DNA of 64,000 nucleotides, from contig NZ_JAPEMC010000001.1 in assembly GCF_026343115.1 (NCBI RefSeq), forward strand, positions 2,790,001-2,854,000. Reading direction: 5' to 3'. The notes beneath the pieces are model-generated. The model saw only the letters and a list, made by a program, of their open reading frames with translations, searched no databases and was not told the DNA's origin. Made by a program: the position numbers and the translations under genes. Within the stretch, counting starts at the first letter, position 1, and each line of letters starts with the position of its first letter. Origin of the DNA: Streptomyces sp. NBC_00102. Its GTDB lineage: Bacteria; Actinomycetota; Actinomycetes; Streptomycetales; Streptomycetaceae. Positions 8,679-17,021 of this stretch are shown piece by piece.

Positions 8679-8780
8679 TCTTCCTGACCTGCGGGTTCAT
8701 CCGGCGAAGGTTGCCTCCCAGGCCAACTTCACCGATTCGGACCTTACCGGCATAGCGCCCACCCATGCACCTCAACGCCC
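8679..8780 (-). promoter_or_regulatory. CRISPR array 2 leader
   Basis: This flank matches the array 1 leader: 32 identical bases next to the first repeat, then a patchwork match to about 8760. It lies opposite the decayed end of the array. The pre-crRNA transcript should start here and run through the array towards the macro-domain gene. Confidence 0.85.
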
Positions 8781-8918
8781 ATGCTCGCCCGACCCAGTTC
8801 ACCACTCCGGGAGCCACCCCGTCAGCCCCCGATCCCACGCCAGGCTCTCCACCACCGTCCGGCCACAGACGCCATCGACGGCACCGACGTGCCGCCGAAC
8901 CAGCCTGTCACCCTCGCC

Positions 8919-9890
8919 TCACGCGGACTTGGCGCGCTCCTCCCCCAACTCCCGCTGTAGGTACACCGCTCGGTGCGTAGGCACATACCCCAGCGCGTCG
9001 TTCACCGCGCGCATCGGGGTGTTGCTGTCCGCCGTGTCGGCGACCAGGCCGGCGAGTCCGGGGTGGGTGGTCAGGGCGGTACGGATCGACTCGGCCTTCA
9101 TCCAGCGGGCCAGGCCGCGGCCCCGGTGGGCGGGCAGGACGCCGGTGCCGTAGTGCAGGCCGTCGCCCTTGCCGTCGCCGGGGACGACCAGTTCGGTGAA
9201 GCCGACGATCGTGCCGTCCGCCTCGTCGACGGCGGCGACCGTGTGCAGGAGTTCGCCGCGCTGTTCGACGGCGCGGGCGACGGCCCGTACCCGGTCGACG
9301 TCCCAGACGACCGCGCCCGGGTCCATCTCGTCCATCGGCATGTCGTCCATCGCCCACCGCGAGCGGGCGAAGGTCTCGGCCAGTTCGTCGGGGACGGTGC
9401 CGTTCCAGGCGGTCAGCCGGTAGCCCGGGTGCGGCTCTGCGGCGATTTCGGCCAGGGCCGTGCGTGCGGCCGGATCGACGTCGGCGGTCGCCAGGCGGGT
9501 GAAGGTCAGGGTGAGGACCGCCCGGAAGCCGCGGGCGGTCAGGAACGCCGCACCGTACGCGTACTCGTCCTCGGCCCCGCCCGCCATCGCCACCTGGGCC
9601 GTCACCGTGGTCCGGCCCTCCGCCCGGGCACCCGCGAGGGCCGCGTCCAGCAGACGGGTTCCGATGCCGGCGCGGCGGTCGGACGGGTGGACGGCGAGGT
9701 CCAGTTCGGCGAGGTGGGCCCGGCCCGGGTCGGTGAAGAGCCGCAGGGAGGCCGATCCCACCGGGTACGCGGGGCGGTCGACGACCGCCGGGCCGGTACC
9801 GTCGCCGGGCACCTCCTCCGCCAGCCAGACAAGACGGTGCGACGAAGGGCCGTGGTCCGGCTCGGTGAGCGGGGTGATGCGCAGCGACAC
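8919..9890 (-). CDS. Tandem GNAT-domain N-acetyltransferase
   Basis: This 323-residue protein has two GCN5-related acetyltransferase modules. The first (about residues 1-150) has the acetyl-CoA pyrophosphate loop DRRAGIGTRLLDAAL; the second (about 165-320) has PAHRGRGLARWMKAE. Tandem GNAT proteins of this kind include mycothiol synthase and aminoglycoside or antibiotic acetyltransferases, but no feature fixes the acceptor. I chose GTG at 9890 (VSLRITPL) because GGAG precedes it at good spacing; an open frame extends to 9977. The CPBP protease gene lies upstream on the same strand. Confidence 0.85.
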   Translation of the reverse strand: MSLRITPLTEPDHGPSSHRLVWLAEEVPGDGTGPAVVDRPAYPVGSASLRLFTDPGRAHLAELDLAVHPSDRRAGIGTRLLDAALAGARAEGRTTVTAQVAMAGGAEDEYAYGAAFLTARGFRAVLTLTFTRLATADVDPAARTALAEIAAEPHPGYRLTAWNGTVPDELAETFARSRWAMDDMPMDEMDPGAVVWDVDRVRAVARAVEQRGELLHTVAAVDEADGTIVGFTELVVPGDGKGDGLHYGTGVLPAHRGRGLARWMKAESIRTALTTHPGLAGLVADTADSNTPMRAVNDALGYVPTHRAVYLQRELGEERAKSA

Positions 9891-9984
9891 GGGTCGTCTC
9901 CGTCGTATGCCGTCGGGGGTGCGGGCCGTACGGACGTACGGGGCCGGAGGAACGTACCCGGACGCACCACCCCGCACAACGGGA

Positions 9985-10704
9985 TTACCGCAGCAGGAAC
10001 CCCGTCAGGTACCCCAGCGCGTTGGTCGCCCAGTGCAGGGCCATCGAGGGGAGCAGGCTGCCGCTGCGGCGGCGCAGCTCGCAGAAGAGGACTCCGGAGG
10101 CCGCGGTGAAGAGCACCGCGCCGATGTCGGCGACGACCGCCGCGAGCACGGTTCCGGCCGAGGACGTGCCGAAGAGGCCGGAGAGCGCGGGTTTGTCGCT
10201 GGCCAGGTGGAGCGACGGGAGGATGTGCCACATCCCGAAGAGGGCGGAGGAGACGACGGTGGCGGTGACCGTTCCCCGGGCGCGTACGAGGAGCCCGTAC
10301 AGCACCCCGCGGAACGCGACCTCCTCCAGCAGCACGGTGCCGATGGGGACCTGGATCAGCATGCGGTAGGCGACGTCGGCGCCGGAGAGGCCGCTGTTGC
10401 GCTGGTCCTCGAAGAGGTCGCGGGTGGCGGGGAGCAGCGCGCCGATCAGGTAGACGAGTCCGACCAGGCCGATCAGTACGGCGGCCCAGCGGGCGCCCTT
10501 CGCCCAGGTGCCCCGGCCGAGGCCGGCCTCGGGCCAGGTGCCGCCGGACCACTTCCAGACACCCAGCAGGATCGCGGTGACGACCAGCGAGACGGCCAGG
10601 CCCCAGCCGTGGAGGAAGACGTGGTTGACGAGGTTGGTGACGACCAGGATGGCGATGGTCAGCGCGATCGCCCAGTTCAGGGGAAGCCGCCGCCCCTCGA
10701 CCAT
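9985..10704 (-). CDS. CPBP-family intramembrane metalloprotease
   Basis: This 239-residue membrane protein has about six to eight hydrophobic helices. It carries the three CPBP (CAAX protease, Abi-type) motifs in order: LEEVAFRG, where EExxxR supplies the catalytic glutamates and arginine, then FGMWHILPS and HWATNALGYL with the metal-binding histidines. Members process prenylated or small peptide substrates in the membrane and include bacteriocin self-immunity proteins. ATG at 10704 is chosen because GGAG lies seven bases upstream and the preceding in-frame sequence is low-complexity repeat. Confidence 0.9.
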   Translation of the reverse strand: MVEGRRLPLNWAIALTIAILVVTNLVNHVFLHGWGLAVSLVVTAILLGVWKWSGGTWPEAGLGRGTWAKGARWAAVLIGLVGLVYLIGALLPATRDLFEDQRNSGLSGADVAYRMLIQVPIGTVLLEEVAFRGVLYGLLVRARGTVTATVVSSALFGMWHILPSLHLASDKPALSGLFGTSSAGTVLAAVVADIGAVLFTAASGVLFCELRRRSGSLLPSMALHWATNALGYLTGFLLR

Positions 10705-10999
10705 GCCGTCTCCGTTTCCGTAGGCCGTGATCCGTAGGCCGTGATCGGTAAGCCGTGATCCGTAGGCCGTGATCCCGTCCGTAGTGCGTCGCGTCGCGCG
10801 CTGGCACGGGCACCCGGCTGAAAACCACTCTCGGCGCGGCCCCCCGTCCGGGCAACTCGTGGCCGGTCGGCCTTCGCGGTGCCGCGCCGGCGCGCGGATC
10901 CGCACCGTCACAGGGTGTCGCCGGGTGGCTGCTTACCGTTCCGCCTAGCGTGCCTCTGGAGCGGCCGGGCCACTGCGGCCGAGGCGCCCGGGAGGCCCC
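10705..10999. other. Divergent promoter region with tandem repeat
   Basis: About 295 bp separate the CPBP gene from the divergent membrane hydrolase. They hold the 14-bp tandem repeat at 10719-10774, a TAGCGT box at 10946-10951 that could serve as -10 for the rightward gene, and a GGGAGG ribosome-binding site just before 11000. No gene is supported. Confidence 0.5.
10719..10774. repeat. 14-bp tandem repeat, four copies
   Basis: Four head-to-tail copies of CGTAGGCCGTGATC lie 15 bp upstream of the CPBP start codon. Only the third copy (10747-10760) differs, by two substitutions. Variation in copy number would move the CPBP promoter relative to its start. Confidence 0.9.
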
Positions 11000-12826
11000 A
11001 TGACCGAAAATGGCGGATCGACCCGGTGGGAGCCCGGCCCCGACAAAGGCAACACGAACGGGGACGGCACGAACGGGGACGGCACGAACGGGGACGGCAC
11101 GAACGGGGACGGCACGAACGGGGACATCGAAAGCCGCGCCCGGATCGCCTCCCGGCTCGTCCGGCGTCCTCTGGTCCGGCGGCGGCCCGGGTGGACGGGG
11201 GTGCTCGTGGCGGTGCTGTTCTACGTCGCCTCGTTCACGCCCTCGCTGATCCCCCGCTCCTGGCTCGTCCAGTCGCTGGCGGCCGGAGTCACCGCGGCGG
11301 CCGGTTACGGCGTGGGGGCGGTCCTCGGCTGGTTCGCGCGGCGCTGCGGGGCGCGGCCGGGCGGGGCGACGGTCCGGTGGGCATGGCTGATGCTCCTGCC
11401 GCTGGGGCTCGCGGCCGTCGTCGCGGTGACCGTGCGCAGCGTCCACTGGCAGGGCGACGCGCGGCGGGCGGTCGGCATGGAGCCGGGGATCGTGTGGTGG
11501 CAGTGGGCGCTGGTGCCGTTCGTGGCGCTGCTGCTCTGCGCGCTGCTCCTCGTGCTGGCCCGGTCCGTCCGGCTGGGTACGCGGACACTGGCGCGTCCTC
11601 TGGAGCGGCTGGTACCGCGCCCGTGGGCGCTGATGGTGGCGGCCGCGGTGGCGGTGGTCGTGGTGGTGGGGGTGGTCCAGGGCTTCCTGCTGCGTGGGGT
11701 GGTGAACCTGGTGGAGAGCAGCGCGTCCCTGACGAACGGGTCGACCAGCAAGGGGGTGGCCCGTCCGCTGCTGCCGACGCTCTCGGGCAGCCCGTCCTCG
11801 TTGGAGAGCTGGTCCTCGCTGGGGAAGAACGGCCGCGACTTCGTCGGCCACGCGTCCACCCGGGCGGACATCTCCGCGTTCACCGGCGGCCCGGCGACGG
11901 ACCCGGTCCGGGTGTACGTAGGCCTGGAGTCGGCGGCGACCCTGCGGGGCCGCGCGGATCTCGCCGTGCGGGAGCTGGAGCGGACCGGCGCGTTCGACCG
12001 GAAGGTGCTGGTGGTGTTCGGTACGACGGGCAGCGGCTGGGTCAACGAGAGCCTCGCCAAGCCGCTGGAGTACATGTACGGCGGGGACAGCGCGGCGGTC
12101 GCCCTCCAGTACTCGTACCTTCCGAGCTGGCTCTCGTTCCTGACCGAGAGCGAGGCCGCGGTGGCCGGTTCCGCGCTCTTCGACGCCGTGTACGACCACT
12201 GGTCGGCGCTGCCCGCGGGTGGACGCCCACGGCTGCTGGTGTCCGGCGAGTCCCTCGGTTCGTACGCAACCGAGGGCGCGTTCGACGGCGAGCTGTCGAG
12301 GATGACCGCGCGCAGCGACGGCGCGCTGCTGGTCGGGCCGACGCTGCGGAACCCGATGTGGGAGAAGCTCGGCAGGGCCCGCGACAAAGGCACTCCGCTC
12401 TGGCTGCCGGTCTACCGTGACGGGCGCACCGTGCGGTACGCCCGCCGCGAGGACGATTTCGGCAGGCCGGCGGGGGCCGTCTGGGACGCGCCCAGGATCG
12501 TGTACCTCCAGAACGGGTCCGACCCGGTGACGTGGTGGTCCCCCGATCTGCTGACGTCTCGGCCGCAGTGGCTGGTGGGTCCCAAGGCGCCGGACGTCTC
12601 GCCCGGGATGCGCTGGTACCCGGTCGTCACGTTCTGGCAGGTGACCTGCGACCTCGCGGCGTCCGACTCGGTGCCGGTGGGGTACGGGCACCGGTTCGGC
12701 ACCCTCCCGGTCGCCGCCTGGGCCGCTGTGACCCGGCCGCCCGGGTGGACCGGGGAGGACACCGCCCGCCTCGAAGAGACGCTGGAACGGAAGCAGGAAG
12801 AACAGGACGAGCAGAAGGAGGACTGA
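11000..12826 (+). CDS. Membrane-anchored alpha/beta-hydrolase (Abhydrolase_9 type)
   Basis: This 608-residue protein has an N-terminal low-complexity tail, four to five transmembrane helices (about residues 65-235; for example LVAVLFYVASFTPSLIPRSW) and a large C-terminal alpha/beta-hydrolase domain. The nucleophile elbow is GESLGS with Ser418. This architecture matches the actinobacterial Abhydrolase_9 family with its dedicated N-terminal membrane domain, whose substrate is unknown. ATG at 11000 is preceded by GGGAGG. Residues 19-43 are five TNGDG-like repeats encoded by a 15-bp minisatellite. The C-terminus is a Gln/Glu/Lys-rich tail. It lies directly upstream of the receptor kinase gene. 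Confidence 0.85.
   Translation: MTENGGSTRWEPGPDKGNTNGDGTNGDGTNGDGTNGDGTNGDIESRARIASRLVRRPLVRRRPGWTGVLVAVLFYVASFTPSLIPRSWLVQSLAAGVTAAAGYGVGAVLGWFARRCGARPGGATVRWAWLMLLPLGLAAVVAVTVRSVHWQGDARRAVGMEPGIVWWQWALVPFVALLLCALLLVLARSVRLGTRTLARPLERLVPRPWALMVAAAVAVVVVVGVVQGFLLRGVVNLVESSASLTNGSTSKGVARPLLPTLSGSPSSLESWSSLGKNGRDFVGHASTRADISAFTGGPATDPVRVYVGLESAATLRGRADLAVRELERTGAFDRKVLVVFGTTGSGWVNESLAKPLEYMYGGDSAAVALQYSYLPSWLSFLTESEAAVAGSALFDAVYDHWSALPAGGRPRLLVSGESLGSYATEGAFDGELSRMTARSDGALLVGPTLRNPMWEKLGRARDKGTPLWLPVYRDGRTVRYARREDDFGRPAGAVWDAPRIVYLQNGSDPVTWWSPDLLTSRPQWLVGPKAPDVSPGMRWYPVVTFWQVTCDLAASDSVPVGYGHRFGTLPVAAWAAVTRPPGWTGEDTARLEETLERKQEEQDEQKED
11054..11128. repeat. 15-bp coding minisatellite (TNGDG), five copies
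   Basis: The unit ACGAACGGGGACGGC occurs four times exactly and a fifth time with a changed last codon. It is in frame and encodes TNGDG repeats in the N-terminal tail of the hydrolase. Loss or gain of copies would not shift the frame. Confidence 0.92.
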
Positions 12827-12959
12827 GAACCCGCCGACGAGTGCGGACGCCCCCACCCCACCCCCTTCCGAAGCGTGACATAACCGCAAGTCGGTGCACA
12901 CGATCAGGGGCTGACGGACCGTCTACCCTGTTGCTTCCATGTAGTGCACTGGGGGTCGC

Positions 12960-15104
12960 ATGCACAGCGAGGGAACGGCCGACGAGCCGGAAACGGGCTT
13001 CGACGGCGATCCCGCCGGCGTCCGGCAGCCCACCGATCCGCCGCACGAGCCGCAGCGTGCGCCGCACGGTTTCGAGCCGCGGCACGCAGAGGACGAGTCC
13101 GTCGTGGAGCCCGTCGGCGACCCGACCGGACCGGAGTTCCTCGGGGACGCGCACGGGCCCCTCAGCGAAGGGCACGGGCCCGCCGGAGACGCGCACCGGC
13201 CGGCCGGAGACGCGCCCCCACCCTTCGCGAGCGGGCACGACACGGAGCCCGAACTCCACCCGCACATGGTGATCGCCGACCGCTACGAGCTCCAACGCCA
13301 GCTGGGACGTGGCGGGATGGGCGTCGTCTGGGAGGCGCTGGACCGGCGACTCGGGCGGCGGGTGGCGGTCAAGGGGCTGCTCTACCGGGGGCCGGTCGAT
13401 CCGGAGACGCAGGCGCAGTGGGTCGAGCGCGCGCGGCGCGAGGCGCAGGCCATCGCCCGGATCGGACACCAGCACGTGGTGGCCGTGCACGACGTGATCG
13501 AGGCCGGCAACCAGGTCTGGATCGTCATGGAGCTGCTCGACGCGCGTTCCCTGGCGGACCTGTTGCGCGAGCAGCGGCGGCTTCCGGTGGCGCAGGCGGC
13601 CCGGATCGCCCTCCAAGTGCTGCGCGGGCTGCGCGCGGTGCACGAGGCGGGGGTGCTGCACCGGGACGTCAAGCCGCACAACGTCCTCTTCCGGCCCGAC
13701 GGCCGTGCGCTGCTGATGGACTTCGGCATCGCCACCTTCGAGGGCGCCGTCCAGCTGACCAGGTCGCAGGAGATCATCGGCACTCCGAAGTACCTGGCGC
13801 CGGAGCTGGTGCACCGGAGCGGAGAGGCGCTGCCGAAGCCGGGTACCCCGGCGTCCGACCTGTGGTCGCTGGGGGTGACGCTGTTCGAGATGGTGGAGGG
13901 TCACGCGCCCTTCACGGGCCTCAGCTCGTACGAGATCTTCATCGCGGTGTACGAGCAGCCGCTGCCCGCGATGGTGCACGCGGGCCCGCTCGCCCCCGTG
14001 ATCGGGGCACTGCTCCGGAAGAACCCGGATGACCGGCCGGACGCCGGGGCTGCCGAGGCGATGCTGATGGCGGTCACCAGCGATCCCCCGCCGATCGACC
14101 AGCCGACCCACCGCCGGCACCAGCCCCTCCGAGGCCCGGCGGAGAACGCACGCGGCGGCGAAGGCGGCGGCAGGGGCTCCGGCGACGACGGCGCCGACGA
14201 CGGCGGCCGGGCATCCGGTGACGTCCCGTCCCGCCGCCCCCGCCGGCGTGCCGTGCTGAGCGCGGCGGCGGCCGGCTGCGCGGTGCTGCTGGCCGGTGGC
14301 GGCTGGCTGGCCTGGGAGAAGGCGGGGGCGCCCGCGCCCACGTACAAGCAGGCGCACGCGGAGCTGAAGATCGGTGTCAAGGACGATCAGCCCGGCCTGA
14401 GCCAGCGGCAGACGGACGGTTCGTACGCCGGGTACGACATAGACCTCGCGACCCGGATCGCCAAGCGGATGGGTTACCGGGCCGAGGACATCCGCTTCGT
14501 GCCGGTGAACAGCGAGAACCGGGCGTCGATGCTCTCGGCGGGGCGTGTCGATCTGGTGATAGCGAGTTACAGCATCACCCCGGAACGCAAGGAGCAGGGG
14601 ATCGTCTTCGCGGGGCCGTACTACACGGCGCTGCGCAGCTTCCTGGTGCGCAAGGACGCCGCCCGGCCGTACACCGACGCCGCCGACCTGATCAGCGACG
14701 ACGCACAGATCTGTACGGTGCGGGGCTCGACGTACGAGCAGTGGCTGACGGACGCCGGGTACAACCTGACCAAGCGGCAGAGCTCGTACCAGCTGTGCGT
14801 GGACTACCTGTTGGACGACAGGAGCGGCATCTCCGCCGTGAGCACCGACGACATCATCCTCGCCGGGTACGTCGGGCAGGACCCGCAGAAGCTCCAGCAG
14901 ATCAGCAACGCGGGCGGCGCCGAGGGGTACGGCGTGGCGATGGTGCCGGGCGAGCCGGAGCTGAAGAAGGAGGTGTGCGCGGCGCTGCGGGAGATCGTGA
15001 ACGGCCAGGAGTGGGAGGACCTGTACACCGAGCACCTGGCCCCGCTGATGGCCAACGAGTCCGCACCGAACCGGCCGAAGATGACCGAGTGCGAGGGCTA
15101 CTGA
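12960..15104 (+). CDS. Ser/Thr protein kinase fused to an extracellular solute-binding domain
   Basis: This 714-residue receptor kinase has a Pro/acidic-rich N-terminus (1-105) and a PknB-type kinase domain (about 108-375): glycine loop GRGGMG, Lys138, HRDVKPHN with catalytic Asp236, DFG Asp254 and GTPKYLAPE. A Gly/Asp-rich linker follows, then one transmembrane helix (about 430-452). The extracellular domain (about 468-710) resembles family 3 solute-binding proteins for amino acids (GYDIDLATRIAKRMGY; RVDLVIASYSITPERK). It should sense an extracellular ligand and phosphorylate cytoplasmic targets. A TACCCT -10 box lies at 12924-12929 and GGGGG precedes the ATG. The solute-binding domain lies where PASTA repeats sit in PknB. 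Confidence 0.92.
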   Translation: MHSEGTADEPETGFDGDPAGVRQPTDPPHEPQRAPHGFEPRHAEDESVVEPVGDPTGPEFLGDAHGPLSEGHGPAGDAHRPAGDAPPPFASGHDTEPELHPHMVIADRYELQRQLGRGGMGVVWEALDRRLGRRVAVKGLLYRGPVDPETQAQWVERARREAQAIARIGHQHVVAVHDVIEAGNQVWIVMELLDARSLADLLREQRRLPVAQAARIALQVLRGLRAVHEAGVLHRDVKPHNVLFRPDGRALLMDFGIATFEGAVQLTRSQEIIGTPKYLAPELVHRSGEALPKPGTPASDLWSLGVTLFEMVEGHAPFTGLSSYEIFIAVYEQPLPAMVHAGPLAPVIGALLRKNPDDRPDAGAAEAMLMAVTSDPPPIDQPTHRRHQPLRGPAENARGGEGGGRGSGDDGADDGGRASGDVPSRRPRRRAVLSAAAAGCAVLLAGGGWLAWEKAGAPAPTYKQAHAELKIGVKDDQPGLSQRQTDGSYAGYDIDLATRIAKRMGYRAEDIRFVPVNSENRASMLSAGRVDLVIASYSITPERKEQGIVFAGPYYTALRSFLVRKDAARPYTDAADLISDDAQICTVRGSTYEQWLTDAGYNLTKRQSSYQLCVDYLLDDRSGISAVSTDDIILAGYVGQDPQKLQQISNAGGAEGYGVAMVPGEPELKKEVCAALREIVNGQEWEDLYTEHLAPLMANESAPNRPKMTECEGY

Positions 15105-15143
15105 GCCTCCCCGTCGAAGAGCCCCGGCCGCCCCGGCCGCCCG

Positions 15144-15239
15144 GGACGGTGGCCGCCTCGGACGGTGGCCGCCTCGGACGGTGGCCGCCCCGGACGGTGG
15201 CCGCCCCGGACGGTGGACGCCCCTGACGGTGGAAGCCCC
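15144..15239. repeat. 16-bp tandem repeat, six copies
   Basis: Six contiguous copies of a GGACGGTGGCCGCCTC-like unit fill almost the whole gap between the convergent kinase and cupin genes. Units 1-4 are nearly identical; units 5 and 6 are more diverged. Where a terminator would be expected, this direct repeat is found instead. Confidence 0.92.
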
Positions 15240-15244
15240 GTCGC

Positions 15245-15745
15245 TCACCGCCCGCCCAGACGCTCCCCGCACTCCGCGCAGAACTTCGGCGCCCGCCCCT
15301 CCGCGAGGCGCCCGCACTCCGGGCAGACCCGGTCCAGCGCGCACGGCGCCTCGCCGCCCTCGGCCTCCGGCACCCGGGCCCGGGGCGGTGCGGAGCCGAT
15401 CGTCAGGCCGGGGCGGCGGCGGTGGACGGTGAGGTACGCGAGCCCCTCGGGCCCGGCCTGTACGGAGCGGCGCGAGGTGCGGGGCAGCCAGGTGACGGTG
15501 GTCGGGGCGAGTGGCAGCGCGGTGGTGCCGGTGCCGATCGTGCCGCTGCCCGCGAGGACGACGAGGAGCACGTCGAGGGTGTTCTCCCGGTGCTCGCCGA
15601 CCTCCGCGTCCGGCGGCAGCCGCACCAGATTGGCGTCCAGCTCCCGCCCCTGTTCGGCGAGTTGCCAGAGCGCGCCCCGGCCCTCCGGGCCCGCCTGGGC
15701 GAGGGCGTCGGCGAGTACGGCGAGGTTCCTGGGCACGGCGTTCAC
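15245..15745 (-). CDS. Cupin-like protein with C-terminal zinc ribbon
   Basis: This 166-residue protein has a beta-rich N-terminal part consistent with a small cupin fold (about residues 35-115; GEHRENTLDVLLVVLAGSG followed by TTALPLAPTTVTWLPR). A C-terminal zinc ribbon has two CxxC knuckles, CPECG and CAECG (about 140-163). Zinc ribbons of this kind usually bind nucleic acid or protein. I do not recognise a named family and the function is unknown. It is convergent with the kinase gene and divergent from the prolyl aminopeptidase gene. Confidence 0.75.
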   Translation of the reverse strand: MNAVPRNLAVLADALAQAGPEGRGALWQLAEQGRELDANLVRLPPDAEVGEHRENTLDVLLVVLAGSGTIGTGTTALPLAPTTVTWLPRTSRRSVQAGPEGLAYLTVHRRRPGLTIGSAPPRARVPEAEGGEAPCALDRVCPECGRLAEGRAPKFCAECGERLGGR

Positions 15746-15805
15746 GCCGTCGAGCGTACGCCCGGAGCCCGAGGCGAGCCCGACTAGGCTGATCGTTTCC
15801 CCACC

Positions 15806-15898
15806 CCCCGAAAGAACCCCCGAAAGAACCCCGGGAAGGACCCCGGGAAGAACCCCGGGAAGAACCCCGGGCAGGCCCCGAGAAGGACCCGAGAGGAA
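15806..15898. repeat. 11-12-bp degenerate tandem repeat in the pip leader
   Basis: About seven to eight CCCCGGGAAGAA-like units run up to the start codon at 15904. Each unit carries a purine block (AAGAA, GGAAGGA, GAGAAGGA) that resembles a Shine-Dalgarno core. A TAGGCT box at 15785-15790 could be the -10, placing the whole repeat in the 5' untranslated leader. Confidence 0.8.
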
Positions 15899-15903
15899 GC
15901 CTC

Positions 15904-16926
15904 GTGCACCGTGAACCCGACGCGAGTTACCCGCCCGTCGAGCCGTACGACCACGGCATGCTCGACGTCGGCGACGGCGACCGCGTGTACTGGGAGGTGT
16001 GCGGCAACCCGGCGGGGAAGCCCGCGCTCGTCGTGCACGGCGGCCCCGGTTCCGGCTGCAAGCCCTGGCCGCGGCGGTACTTCGACCCGGACCTGTACCG
16101 GGTGGTCCTCTTCGACCAGCGCGGTTGCGGGCGCTCCCTCCCGCACGCCGCCGACCCGGAGACCGGCATGGGGCGCAACACCACCGCCCACCTGATCGCC
16201 GACATGGAGAAGCTCCGCACCCACCTCGGCATCGACGCCTGGCTGCTGTTCGGCTGGTCCTGGGGGTCGACGCTCTCCCTCGCGTACGCCGAGGCGCACC
16301 CGGAGCGCGTCACGGAGCTGGTGATCTCGGGTGTCACCACGACCCGTCCCAGCGAGATCGACTGGCTCTACCGGGGTGCGGGCCAGATCTTCCCGGAGGC
16401 GTGGGACCGTTTCCGCGCAGGTGTCCCGGAGGTGACGGCCCCCCGGCCGTCGGCCGCCGAGCTGGTCACGGCGTACGCCCGGCGGATGGAGAGCGCCGAC
16501 CCCGCCGTACGGGAGCGGGCCGCGGACGACTGGTGCGCCTGGGAGGACGCCGTGCTGTCGGAGGAGGGACAACCGCCCGCGTACACCGGCAGGCCGTCCC
16601 GCGACCGGCTGGCGTTCGTCCGCATCTGCTCGCACTACTTCGCGCACGCGGCCTGGCTGGAGGACGGTCAGTTGATCCGGGACGCGGGACGGCTCGCGGG
16701 CATCCCGGGGGCGCTCATCCACGGCCGCTTCGACCTCGGCGCCCCGCTGACGACCGCGTGGGAGCTGGCCCGCGCCTGGCCGGACGCGGAGCTGACCGTC
16801 ATCGCGGACGCCGGCCACCTGGGCGGCGCAGCGACCTCCCGCGCCGAACTCGAAGCCATCGACAGGTTCGCGGGCAAACCCGTCACCGGCGTCACCGGCC
16901 ACACGAACGGCACCGTAAAGGGCTGA
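15904..16926 (+). CDS. pip: Prolyl aminopeptidase
   Basis: This 340-residue alpha/beta-hydrolase belongs to peptidase family S33. It removes N-terminal proline from peptides in the cytoplasm. The oxyanion-hole motif HGGPGSGC and the segment VVLFDQRGCGRSLPHA are family hallmarks. The nucleophile is Ser119 in GWSWGS; the C-terminal acid and base lie around GRFDLGAP and DAGHLGG. The start is GTG at 15904, preceded by GAGAGGAAG. Upstream is an unusual array of Shine-Dalgarno-like repeats. It is followed by an aldo/keto reductase on the same strand, 95 bp away. Confidence 0.93.
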   Translation: MHREPDASYPPVEPYDHGMLDVGDGDRVYWEVCGNPAGKPALVVHGGPGSGCKPWPRRYFDPDLYRVVLFDQRGCGRSLPHAADPETGMGRNTTAHLIADMEKLRTHLGIDAWLLFGWSWGSTLSLAYAEAHPERVTELVISGVTTTRPSEIDWLYRGAGQIFPEAWDRFRAGVPEVTAPRPSAAELVTAYARRMESADPAVRERAADDWCAWEDAVLSEEGQPPAYTGRPSRDRLAFVRICSHYFAHAAWLEDGQLIRDAGRLAGIPGALIHGRFDLGAPLTTAWELARAWPDAELTVIADAGHLGGAATSRAELEAIDRFAGKPVTGVTGHTNGTVKG

Positions 16927-17021
16927 AGCCGGCCGGTCGGCGAACGGGCAACCACCGAGCGGTGAAAGGGCGGTGGTGCCCTCTTGCTTCGAGCGCACTC
17001 GAAGGAGTTGGGTGGGGAATC

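Noticed and set aside
2505..8918. cas genes around the arrays
   Set aside because: All frames between and beside the arrays were checked. The genes are LtrA, EamA, macro domain and GNAT, with no Cas3 HD/helicase, Cas1 or RAMP-like signature.
9602..12901. Very long antisense frames over the GNAT/CPBP/hydrolase genes, and similar ones over the kinase (12627-15344) and helicase-associated gene (44580-48461)
   Set aside because: High GC keeps antisense frames open. Their translations are Arg/Pro/Ala-rich without domain motifs, and the sense strands hold recognisable proteins.
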